The notes beneath the pieces are model-generated. The model was not told where the DNA came from. It saw only the letters and a list, made by a program, of their open reading frames with translations, and searched no databases. A DNA stretch of 11,453 nt, taken from NCBI GenBank assembly GCA_011051855.1, contig DRKG01000309.1, positions 1 to 11,453 of the forward strand. The letters run 5' to 3'. Source of the DNA: a bacterium (GTDB taxonomy: Bacteria > Planctomycetota > UBA1135 > UBA2386). This document shows positions 1-8,300 of the stretch, in pieces; position 1 is the stretch's first letter, and the number at the start of each line of letters is the position of its first letter. A program made the translations under genes and the position numbers.

Positions 1-836
1 AGCATCAGACCGAGGAATGCCGCCGCCGGCAGATTGGTGCTGCCGAACAGGTAGACGCCGGTAACCTCGGTGTAGACGAAGTTGCTCACCACCATCGCCA
101 CCGCCGCCGCGAACGTCATCAACGTCACCGCGAAGAAGTGCTGCACGACGAGACCGAGCGCGAACAGCAGCAGGTAGATGCCCGGCACGTCGATCGTCGT
201 CGACAATGGCTTGGCCCAGGTCAGTTCGGTCGTGTCGGTGACGATCAACACGGTCGCCGCGCACATCAGGCCGAAGCCGGAAGGGTTGAAGATGTGGGCG
301 CTACGGCCGTCCTTCTGCCAACGTAGGAACTCCTTGCCCAGGAGCCCGGCGGTAATCATGGCGAACTGCCAGATGAACCAATCGTCGCGGAACCAGATGA
401 ACAGGTTCGTCGACAGCACGATCGGCATCGGCCCGGAGGCGAGTCGCCAGACGCGCCCGCGCGTCCACGCCCACAGGCCGTCGAAGGCATACAAGTAGCA
501 GATCTGCGCCACAACCAGCGGTGCCTGCGCGTACATCGGCCGGTCGCCACCCTGCACCCACAGATAGCCCCAGTAGGCAAACAGCACCAACTGCACCAGC
601 CCTTGGATGTAGTGCTGCCGCACCGGCGGAATCGGCTCGACCCCGCGCACCCGACCGGTCGCACGCAGCAGCACGAACCAGCCGATCAGTCCCGCACCGG
701 TGCCGAGGAACGACCAGAACAGATGCGCGTTGTCCCGCACCCGATCGATCGACAGAAACCCGAGCAGCGCCACCGACAGCAGCAACGGCAGATTCGGCAG
801 CAAGCCGGTGGTGCGGGTCTTGGCGGAAGGGTGCAT
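1..836 (-). CDS. Multi-pass membrane protein, NqrB/RnfD-like (C-terminus beyond window)
   Basis: An open minus-strand frame begins at an ATG at 836 and stays open for 278 codons to the window edge, so the stop codon is not visible. An AGGA lies about 11 nt upstream of the ATG as a possible ribosome binding site. The protein is strongly hydrophobic, with likely membrane segments near residues 12-30, 38-57, 77-95, 104-120, 152-167, 188-201 and 218-254. The motif HIFNPSGFGL (181-190), preceded by GKEFLRW (167-173), resembles the HIFNP signature of NqrB/RnfD-type subunits and of a broader uncharacterised membrane family related to them. Those relatives act in membrane electron transport with covalent flavin or quinone chemistry. 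No flavin attachment motif is visible in the part present, and no other Rnf or Nqr subunit is nearby. I therefore infer a stand-alone member of unknown function. It is transcribed divergently from the M1 peptidase gene. Confidence 0.8.
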   Translation of the reverse strand, partial: MHPSAKTRTTGLLPNLPLLLSVALLGFLSIDRVRDNAHLFWSFLGTGAGLIGWFVLLRATGRVRGVEPIPPVRQHYIQGLVQLVLFAYWGYLWVQGGDRPMYAQAPLVVAQICYLYAFDGLWAWTRGRVWRLASGPMPIVLSTNLFIWFRDDWFIWQFAMITAGLLGKEFLRWQKDGRSAHIFNPSGFGLMCAATVLIVTDTTELTWAKPLSTTIDVPGIYLLLFALGLVVQHFFAVTLMTFAAAVAMVVSNFVYTEVTGVYLFGSTNLPAAAFLGLM

Positions 837-972
837 GCGTGCGGGAATCCTAGCCCGATCCAAGCAGGAACCGGTGGCTCCGGTTGCCCCTACAGCTCCG
901 GGAGGAAGTCCGCAGGCGGTTCAGGGCGCGCCCGCTATCGTGCCCAGGCCCCCTTCCACCGCCGCATCCGTC
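837..972. promoter_or_regulatory. Divergent intergenic spacer between membrane protein and M1 peptidase genes
   Basis: This 136-bp spacer must carry the promoters of both flanking divergent genes. It contains a perfect inverted repeat, AACCGG-TGGCT-CCGGTT, at 869-885, a possible operator or small hairpin. A GGAGGAAG at 901-908 looks like a Shine-Dalgarno sequence, but no start codon in the peptidase frame follows at a usable distance. I could not assign convincing -35 and -10 boxes in this GC-rich sequence. Confidence 0.4.
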
Positions 973-3012
973 ATGCGAACCGATCCCCGCACGCCGCTGC
1001 CGCCGCCGTTCGGCCTTCTCGCGCTCGCCGCTGCACTCACCGGGCACCTCGACGCCCAGATCCCGGCCACGGCACTCGCCACGGCACCTGCGCAGGTGCG
1101 CGCGGTGCTGACGAGCGACACCCGTGCGATCCGCCGGGACGTGCCGCTGACGCGTTCGATACGGCGCGCTCTCCGGGCCGGCACCCGCGACTTCACCGGC
1201 CATCCGGGCGCGAACTACTGGCAACTGCAAACCGACTTCGACATCGACGTGCGCCTCGATGCGCCGGCCTGCACGTTGCACGGCCGCGAGACGATCGCGA
1301 TCCACAACCACAGCCCCGACGACCTGCACACGATCGCGCTGCGGCTCGACCACAACATCTTCCGCTTCGGCGTCGAGCGCGGCTCGTCGGTGCCGGCCGA
1401 GCGCACCGACGGCATGGTCATCACGCACATGGCGATCGACGACCGGGAGATCGACCTGCATGCCGCCCCGCGCCGCCGCCGCGGCGAACGCTCGGGCCCG
1501 ACGGTTCGCGGGCTTGAGCGCACGGTCGCTACGATCCTGCTCGAACAGCCGGTCGAGGCCGGCACCACCGCCCACCTCGAGATCCACTGGCACACCAAGC
1601 TACCGGGTGGCGACGGCGGCCGCGGCCACCGCATGACGCAGCGCTGGAACGACACGCTGTTCCAGCCGACGCAGTGGTTTCCGCGCCTGTGCAAGTACGA
1701 CGACCTGCACGGCTGGGTGACCCAGCCCTATCTCGGGCCGGCCGAGTTCTACAACAACTTCGGCAGTTTCGACGTCGCCATCGACGTGCCGGCCGGTTGG
1801 CTGGTCAGCGGCACCGGCGAACTGCAGAACGCCGACGAAGTGCTGTCGCAACCGGCGCGCGATCGCCTCTCCCAGGTGCTCGACTCCGACGACGAGATCA
1901 TGATCGTCACGGCAGACGAGCGCGGTGCCGGCAACGCGACCGCCGATGGCGAACAGCTGACGTGGCGGTTTCACGCCGACCTCGTCAACGACTTCGCCTG
2001 GGCGACGGCGCGCGACTACGTGTGGCGGGCGACCCGCGCGACGATCCCCGGCAAGGGGCCGGTGCCGATCCACATGCTCTACCTGCCCGAGCGCGCCCGC
2101 CGATTCCAGCGCGCCGGGACCGTCACCCGCCACGCGCTCGAGTTCTACTCGTCGGCCTTCGGGGCCTATCCGTTCCCGCAACTGACGCTGCAGGACGGGC
2201 CGAGCGCCGGCATGGAATACCCGATGGTGATCAACTCGAACCAAGGGGCGGCCGACCACGAAACCGCGCACCAGTGGTGGCCGATGATGGTCGGCACCAA
2301 CGAGACGATGTACGGGTGGATGGACGAAGGCTTCAACACCTACATGAACATCCTCTCGGGCGCGCACCGGCGCGGCCGCGCCCCCAGTCTCGACGGCCGC
2401 GGCGCGAGCTACGGTCGCCGCGCGGGCGACGAGAGTGAGCCACCGATGATGTGGACCGCCAACTACGCCGGTTCGCAGTACGGCTTTCAGACCTACATGA
2501 AGGCGCCGATGATGCTGTCGATGCTCGGCGGCATCGTCGGCGACGAGGCCGTGCGTCAGGCGATGCAAGCGTATGCCGAGACCTGGGCGTTCAAGCACCC
2601 GTCGCCGTGGGACTTCGTGTTCTTCATGCAGGATCGACTCGATGTCGACCTCGGCTGGTTCTTCTACTACTGGCTGTGGACGACCGAATCGGTCGACGGC
2701 TCGATCCGGGAACTCGCGCGCGAGGGCGACACCTGGAAGGTCACCGTGCACCAGGCCGGCCAGATGCCGTCGCCGATCGTGCTGCTGGTGGAGTTCGCCG
2801 AAGACGGCCCGCCGCCCCGGCTGCCGGCGAACGCACGCGCACGCGCGGATGGCAAGGTCGTTGTGACGGTGCCGGTCGACGTCTGGTTCGACGGCCGGCG
2901 CGCGCACGTCGTGCCGCTCGACTTCGGTGGCCACACGATCGCGAAGATCGAGCTCGATCCGGGCGGACGGTTCCCGGACGGCGACCGTGACGACAACGTC
3001 TGGCCGCGCTGA
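973..3012 (+). CDS. Secreted M1-family zinc aminopeptidase
   Basis: This 679-aa protein probably removes N-terminal residues from peptides outside the cytoplasm. I chose the ATG at 973 because it begins a plausible signal peptide: a proline-rich start, then a hydrophobic stretch FGLLALAAAL (residues 13-22), with likely cleavage after LDA before QIP (about residue 29). The frame is open further upstream, but that sequence is charged and unlike a secreted N-terminus; GTG at 940 is an alternative start. From about residue 80 comes the beta-rich N-terminal domain of M1 enzymes. The catalytic domain shows the exopeptidase motif GMEYP (413-417) and the zinc site HETAH (429-433), followed 19 residues later by the third ligand E452 in MDEGFNTY. 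The C-terminus ends with a beta domain and a PDGDRDDNVW tail typical of bacterial M1 proteins. GMEYP and HExxH are only 16 residues apart, shorter than in classical members. The gene is monocistronic as far as can be seen and converges on the isomerase gene. Confidence 0.93.
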   Translation: MRTDPRTPLPPPFGLLALAAALTGHLDAQIPATALATAPAQVRAVLTSDTRAIRRDVPLTRSIRRALRAGTRDFTGHPGANYWQLQTDFDIDVRLDAPACTLHGRETIAIHNHSPDDLHTIALRLDHNIFRFGVERGSSVPAERTDGMVITHMAIDDREIDLHAAPRRRRGERSGPTVRGLERTVATILLEQPVEAGTTAHLEIHWHTKLPGGDGGRGHRMTQRWNDTLFQPTQWFPRLCKYDDLHGWVTQPYLGPAEFYNNFGSFDVAIDVPAGWLVSGTGELQNADEVLSQPARDRLSQVLDSDDEIMIVTADERGAGNATADGEQLTWRFHADLVNDFAWATARDYVWRATRATIPGKGPVPIHMLYLPERARRFQRAGTVTRHALEFYSSAFGAYPFPQLTLQDGPSAGMEYPMVINSNQGAADHETAHQWWPMMVGTNETMYGWMDEGFNTYMNILSGAHRRGRAPSLDGRGASYGRRAGDESEPPMMWTANYAGSQYGFQTYMKAPMMLSMLGGIVGDEAVRQAMQAYAETWAFKHPSPWDFVFFMQDRLDVDLGWFFYYWLWTTESVDGSIRELAREGDTWKVTVHQAGQMPSPIVLLVEFAEDGPPPRLPANARARADGKVVVTVPVDVWFDGRRAHVVPLDFGGHTIAKIELDPGGRFPDGDRDDNVWPR

Positions 3013-3033
3013 CCCGCCGACCCGAGGCGCCAG

Positions 3034-3052
3034 TCGGGCTATTCGAGCCCGA
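3034..3052. terminator. Candidate hairpin at convergent gene ends
   Basis: A perfect 7-bp inverted repeat, TCGGGCT-ATTCG-AGCCCGA, lies between the stop of the peptidase gene and the stop of the isomerase gene, and it overlaps the isomerase TAG at 3039-3041. The position suits a bidirectional terminator for convergent genes. Neither side is followed by a T-run, so it does not meet the classical intrinsic terminator pattern. Confidence 0.35.
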
Positions 3053-4085
3053 GCGCCTTCCTCACCGCCGACCCGTCGACGTCGCCGCCGGCGAAGTCGT
3101 CGAACGCCTTCGTCGGCGGAGTGATCATGTGCGCCTGGATGAACGGTGCGCCTTCCTCGGCGCCCTGCTGGCTGTCCTTGAAGCAACACTCCCACTCGAG
3201 CACCGCCCAGCCGTCGTAACCGTACTTGGTCAACAGCGTGAAGATCCCGCCGAAGTCGACTTCTCCGTCGCCGGTCGAACGGAACCGCCCGGCGCGGTCC
3301 TGCCACGACTGGTAGCCACCGTAGACACCGGTGCGGCCGTCCGGCCGGAACTCCGCATCCTTGACGTGGAACGCCTTGACGCGGTCGTGGTAGAGGTCGA
3401 GGAACGCCAAGTAGTCGAGCTGTTGCAACACGAAGTGGCTCGGATCGTAGAGTAGGCACGCGCGCGCGTGGCCGTCGACCGCGTCGAGGAACATCTCGTA
3501 GCTGGCACCGTCGTGGATGTCCTCGCCCGGATGCACCTCGAACGCACAGTCGACCCCGCACTCGTCGGCGTAGTCGAGCAACGGCCGCCAGCGACGCGCC
3601 AATTCGGCGAAGCCTTCCTCGACCAATCCCGCCGGGCGCTGCGGCCACGGGTAGACGGTGTGCCACAGCAGCGCACCGGAGAACGTCGGCATCGCCTTCA
3701 GGCCCATGCGCTGGCTGGCCTTCAAACACCACTTCACCTGCTGGCTTCCGTATTCCTGCATCGCTTGAGGTGTTTGGACCTCGGCGGGGGCGAACACCTG
3801 GAACATCGACGTGTAGGCGGGATGCACGGCGACCAACTGCCCCTGCAAATGCGTCGACAGCTCGCTGATCGCGACACCGTTCGCCTTGGCCGTGCCGAGC
3901 AGCTCGTCGCAATAGTCCTTGCTCTCGGCGGCCTGCTTCAGATCCATGCAACGGCCGTCCCACGACGGCACCTGCACGCCGACGTAGTCGAGTCCGGCCG
4001 CCCAGCGACATGCGGTGTCGAACTGGTTCAACGGCGCATCGTCACTCATGAACTGCGCCAGAAAGATGCCGGGGCCTTGGATCAT
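3039..4085 (-). CDS. Sugar phosphate isomerase/epimerase (AP endonuclease 2-like TIM barrel)
   Basis: This 348-aa protein is a full-length member of the long-type sugar phosphate isomerase/epimerase family (xylose isomerase-like TIM barrel). Such enzymes use a divalent metal to isomerise, epimerise or cleave sugars and keto-sugars. Probable metal ligands are E183 in FEVHPGED, D214 in YDPSHF, H240 in FHVKDAEF, and E297 or E299 in LEWEC. Other family blocks include STHLQGQLVAVHPAY (77-91) and PTFSGALLWHTVYPWPQRP (133-151). There is no signal peptide, so it is probably cytoplasmic. The ATG at 4085 gives the start usual for the family; only a weak GAG precedes it. It lies 88 bp downstream of the Gfo/Idh/MocA gene on the same strand and is probably co-transcribed with it. 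The substrate cannot be read from the sequence. I infer that it acts on the oxidised product of its neighbour. Confidence 0.93.
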   Translation of the reverse strand: MIQGPGIFLAQFMSDDAPLNQFDTACRWAAGLDYVGVQVPSWDGRCMDLKQAAESKDYCDELLGTAKANGVAISELSTHLQGQLVAVHPAYTSMFQVFAPAEVQTPQAMQEYGSQQVKWCLKASQRMGLKAMPTFSGALLWHTVYPWPQRPAGLVEEGFAELARRWRPLLDYADECGVDCAFEVHPGEDIHDGASYEMFLDAVDGHARACLLYDPSHFVLQQLDYLAFLDLYHDRVKAFHVKDAEFRPDGRTGVYGGYQSWQDRAGRFRSTGDGEVDFGGIFTLLTKYGYDGWAVLEWECCFKDSQQGAEEGAPFIQAHMITPPTKAFDDFAGGDVDGSAVRKALGLE

Positions 4086-4173
4086 GGTCGTTCTCGGTCA
4101 AACGGAGAAGGTGGTCCGCCGCAGGGTAGCCGACGACGATCGCGGACGACACGCCCGAAGGTCGAACGGCGCT

Positions 4174-5337
4174 TCAAGACACCCTGACCCACCGGCCCCT
4201 CTCGGCCGACTTCTGCGCGGCCTCGAGCACCGCCTGCACGGCGACACCGTCGTCGAAGTCGGGGGCGAACGGGCGCTCGCCTGCCAGCGCCTGCACGAAG
4301 TCGGCGACGTGGTGCACGAACGTGTGCTCGTAGCCGATGATATGTCCATCCGGCCACCAGTGGGGCGCATATGGATGCACGCCGTCCATGCACATCACCG
4401 TGCGAAAGCCCTGCGTATCGCGTCGGTCGGCAAACGAGAACACTTCGAGTTCGTTCATTCGTTCGAGGTTCCAACGGATCGTGCCTTCGGTGCCGGAGAC
4501 CTCGATGCAGTTGTAGTTCTTGCGGCCGGGTGCGACCCGGGTCGCCTCGTAGGTGCCGATCGCTCCGCCCTTGAACTTCGCCAGGAAGCAGAACGCATCA
4601 TCCACGTCGACCCGTTTCTGCTTGCCGCCTCCCGCCGGCCGCCGCTTGTGGAACGTCTGCTGCAGGCCGCACACCTCCTCGAACTCGAGACCGGTCAGCG
4701 CCCGCGTCAGGTCGATCAGGTGCGCATTGAGGTCGCCGTGCGCACCGCTGCCGGCGAGCTTCTTGCTGTTGCGCCAACTCCAGCCGGCCTTCGGGTCGCT
4801 GAGCCAGTCCTGCAGATACACGCAGCGCACCTGCAGCACCGTTCCGATGTCACCGCGCGCGATCGTCCGCGCCGCCAACGTGGTCGCGGGCGCCCGGCGG
4901 TAGTTGTGCCACACGCCGACGCGCACGTTCTTCCTCTTCGCCAGCCGAGCCATCTCCTTGGCCTGCGCCAACGTCATCGCCAGCGGCTTCTCGCACAACA
5001 CGTGTTTGTTCGCGCGCAGCGCCTGCATGCTGATCGCGTGATGGCTGTCATTCGGGGTCGCGACGTCGACGACGTGGATGTCCGGGTCGGCGAGCACCGC
5101 CTCGAGATCCGTCGAGGCCGCTTCGAAACCGAGCTTGCCGGCGGCCGCCGTTACCCGCCGGCGGTCGCGACCGACAACGACCTTCGGTACGACGCGCATC
5201 GGCAGATCGAAGAAACGATTCACCTGCCGGTAGGCGTTGCCATGCGCGCGCCCCATGAAGGCGTGGCCGACCATCGCCACATTGAGGACTGGGAGCCGGC
5301 GGTCCCGGGAACGGTTCGACTGCGACGCGACACTCAT
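4174..5337 (-). CDS. Gfo/Idh/MocA-family NAD(P)-dependent sugar oxidoreductase
   Basis: This 387-aa cytoplasmic enzyme probably oxidises or reduces a sugar, inositol or sugar acid using NAD(P). The N-terminal Rossmann fold starts at about residue 17, with nucleotide-binding motif GHAFMG (24-29). The family EKP motif lies in LCEKPLA (E116-K117-P118). The C-terminal domain has SGAHGDLNAHLIDL (197-210), with D202 and H206 matching the conserved GDxxxH catalytic pair. Its length is normal for the family. The variant GHAFMGRAH places it in the subfamily commonly paired with long-type sugar phosphate isomerases, and one lies 88 bp downstream here. The ATG at 5337 leaves a 16-residue basic N-terminal extension before the first strand and has no clear Shine-Dalgarno. 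The lipoprotein gene ends 49 bp upstream on the same strand. No transporter or glycoside hydrolase is present, so the substrate is unknown. Confidence 0.95.
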   Translation of the reverse strand: MSVASQSNRSRDRRLPVLNVAMVGHAFMGRAHGNAYRQVNRFFDLPMRVVPKVVVGRDRRRVTAAAGKLGFEAASTDLEAVLADPDIHVVDVATPNDSHHAISMQALRANKHVLCEKPLAMTLAQAKEMARLAKRKNVRVGVWHNYRRAPATTLAARTIARGDIGTVLQVRCVYLQDWLSDPKAGWSWRNSKKLAGSGAHGDLNAHLIDLTRALTGLEFEEVCGLQQTFHKRRPAGGGKQKRVDVDDAFCFLAKFKGGAIGTYEATRVAPGRKNYNCIEVSGTEGTIRWNLERMNELEVFSFADRRDTQGFRTVMCMDGVHPYAPHWWPDGHIIGYEHTFVHHVADFVQALAGERPFAPDFDDGVAVQAVLEAAQKSAERGRWVRVS

Positions 5338-5386
5338 CGCGCCGCAGGATAGCCCGGCCCGCAGCAGCTGCCAGCGCCGACCCGCG

Positions 5387-8300
5387 CTATCGGGTGCCGC
5401 CGAACAGCACGCGCAGGTTCACCGGCGGTAGCGCCGGCTGGAACAGCTTCCAGCCGACGAACAGGTCGGGCACGCCGTCGCGATTCCAGTCTCCGAGATC
5501 ACCCGAGATCTCGGCATCAAAGCCGCCGACGCGCGTCGTCGACGCGAACCGGGCATCCTCGAACTCGCCCGTCCCGCCGCTCAGGTAGGTCGCCACCGAC
5601 GAACTGCGCACCCCGCCCGGGCCGGTGTAGGTGCTGAACACCACGGCATCGAGATTGCCATCGCCGTTGACGTCGCCCAGGCGCAGCGCGGTCGGATTGC
5701 CCGGCGCGAGCGCGTTCGGAGACGCAAGCGTCTCGACGAACCGGGCGACATCGACTTCGGTCGAACCGCCGCCGGGTGCGAAGGTGTTGCGGAACACCCG
5801 CAGCGTGCTGTCGCCGCGGCAGGCCACCATCAGATCAACGAGGCCATCACGATCGAAGTCGGACGCGGCCACCAACGCCGGTTCGCTGCCGGCCAACAAC
5901 GCCTGCGGGCCCGAAGGCACGGCGCTGAACACGAAGCGATCGTGCTCGGGTGCCGTGCCCGCCTGGTAGCGGTAGAACCGCAGGTGATCGCCGTCCACCG
6001 ACGACGGGGTCGTGCCGGTCGGAACCGCGACCACCAGTTCGAGCGCTGCCGTCTGCGGGTTGAGGTCGCCGAGCGCAAGGCCACGCGCGTTGCCGTGCAC
6101 CGCCGTCAACTGCGTCGGCACGTGGAAAGGGAACTCGCCCGGCCCGAAGGCCGCCTTGCCGCGCATCAGCGCGATCCGGCTGTCACCCTCGCCCGGCATC
6201 GCCACACCGAACGACAGCAGCACGACCAGATCCTGCACACCGTCGCCATCGACGTCGGCGACGCGCACACGGGTGTCGTCGTCGACCGCGAGGTCTCCGA
6301 GCGGCGCGCCGAGCACGTCGCGCAGCCGCGGCGACTCGACCGCCGTCGGCGCCGGGTGAAGCCAGTGGCCGACGCGCGAATCCGAAGCCACGAACACCAG
6401 CGGCTCGACCGCCCCCTCCACGGGCACGCGCGCCAGCGAATCCGGCAGCAACCCGGGGAATGACAGCGTGCCGCCGAGGCTCGGGAACCCGCCGAAGCCA
6501 TCGTTGGCCACAACCGTAATCTCTTCCCCGCCGTTGAGGCCGCTGCGGCTCGCGACCGCGAGGTCGCGCAGCCCGACCCCCGGTTCGACGTTGGCCGCCG
6601 TCGGCGTGAAGTTGCCGCCGACGATCCCCTCGACCTCAAAGCCGAGCCGGGCCCCGGCATCCGGCGGCAGCAGCACCGGGTCACCGCCCTGCACGGTCGA
6701 GACCAGGCGCGTCGACAAACGCCGCTCGCGCGCGCCGTCGACGTCGACTTCGTGCACGATGAACCCCGCCGCCGCTTCGTCCTGGTTCTGCGGAGTGGTG
6801 AACGCCTTGGCGAACGCCAGCGAGCGGATCTGCACCGGGGACTCCGCACCACCGATCGCACCACCTTCCAGCGTGGGGAACAGCGGCTCGAACACCTGGT
6901 CGGCGAACTGCAGCAGGCCGAGTGCGACCAGCGCCGGCTCGCCGCGGATCGCCACCACCAGTTCGAGCGGCCCGCCGTTGCCGGGCGACGTCTCGTCGAG
7001 GTTGGCGGCCAGCGACAGGCCGATCGGTTCGACCGGGGCGATATAGACGTTCTGCACCTCCGGGTCGGCGAACGTGAAGCCCCCCGGCATTGTCGGATCC
7101 GGTTGCTGCGAGAACACCGCGACGGTCGGCTGCGTCACCGGGCTGCCACCGATACCGGCGAGCACGATCGCCAGCGACTGTTCCGGCGCATTGCGGCACG
7201 CGTGCAGGCCGACCGCCGGCGACTGCGGATCCGGCTGGTAACCCGGGATCGTCGGATCGAGCCGCGGCCCCAACGCAAACGAGCCGTCACCGTTGCCGAG
7301 TGCCACGTCGAGTTTCATCTGGCTGCCGCTGGCAACCGCGACGTCAGGCACGCCGTCGTCGTTGAAGTCGGCGACTTCGAACGCCTCGTAGGGGAACGCG
7401 CGCACGGCGACCTCGATCGGCTGCGAGAACCCCGGCTGCCCGACTCCCGCCGGGCGCGCGAGCAGCACGTGGGGCAACTGGCCCGAAGGCGCATTCGGGC
7501 CGGGAACGAGCAGTACGTCCGGCAACTGGTCGCCATCGAACCGGGCGACGCGGGCCCGATACGAACCCGGCGGCGCCGACACGCGATGCACGGCGCCGAG
7601 CGGCGGCAGCGGCCGCGCCTGTCCCAGGACCAACAGGTGGCTGGCGGTGGCACCGCCCTCGTTGACGATGAACAGATCGGGCACCGCATCGCCGTCGAAG
7701 TCTCCGACCACGAGATCCTGCGGACTGCGCTCCGCGCCCGCTTCGTGGTCGCCGATCTGCAGCGGGGCCGCGAACGGCTGGAACATGCCGTTCTGCAGCG
7801 CCAACACCAGTTGCAGGAAACCGACGCCCCCCTGCTCGGTCAGAATCGCAAAGTCCGGAGCCTCGGCGGTGCTCGGCGCGTTGTCGAGCGGAATCGGCAC
7901 CGCTGCCACCGGGATGCGATCGAGCACCGCGCCGCGCGGGCCGTAGAACGGATCGGGGTTGGCAAACAGGAACTCCTCGCTCGCGATAACCTCCGCCTGG
8001 ATGCCGTCGAGTTCGACCCGCAGGATGATGTCGACCGAACCGGGGCGGCCATCGGGCGACGGCGGCATCGTGAACACCAGCCGATCGCTGTCCGATTCCT
8101 CGGTGCGGAAGTCCGCACGCGGCAACTCCACCAAACGCTCGCCCTTGAAGAACGACAGGGTCACGCGGTCGAAGTCGAACCGTGCCGGCGTCGTCGAGAA
8201 GTCGTACGGCACCAACGCCGTGCCGATCAACGTCAGCAGGCTACCGCCGGTCGTCGGCCCCTGACTCGGCAGCGCCAACGCGATGTCGGGGCGGTAATAG

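Noticed and set aside
301..664. Short minus-strand open frames inside the left-edge gene
   Set aside because: They are out of frame with the continuous hydrophobic frame from 836 that carries the HIFNPS motif.
901..908. GGAGGAAG as ribosome binding site of the M1 peptidase gene
   Set aside because: No ATG, GTG or TTG in the peptidase frame follows within about 4-12 nt; the accepted start is 64 nt downstream.
700..972. N-terminal extension of the M1 peptidase frame
   Set aside because: The 91 extra codons overlap the divergent membrane-protein gene, are not signal-peptide-like and precede a good signal peptide starting at 973.
603..1517. Plus-strand open frame of 304 codons
   Set aside because: It overlaps the membrane-protein gene and the start of the M1 peptidase, is Arg/His/Pro-rich and has no motif.
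1600..4011. Minus-strand open frame of 803 codons
   Set aside because: It lies antisense to the M1 peptidase and out of frame with the isomerase, has an Arg/Ala/Val/Gly-rich composition without domain motifs, and is explained by high GC at third codon positions.
4015..5352. Plus-strand open frame of 445 codons
   Set aside because: It is antisense to the oxidoreductase, which has intact family motifs. The plus-strand translation shows none.
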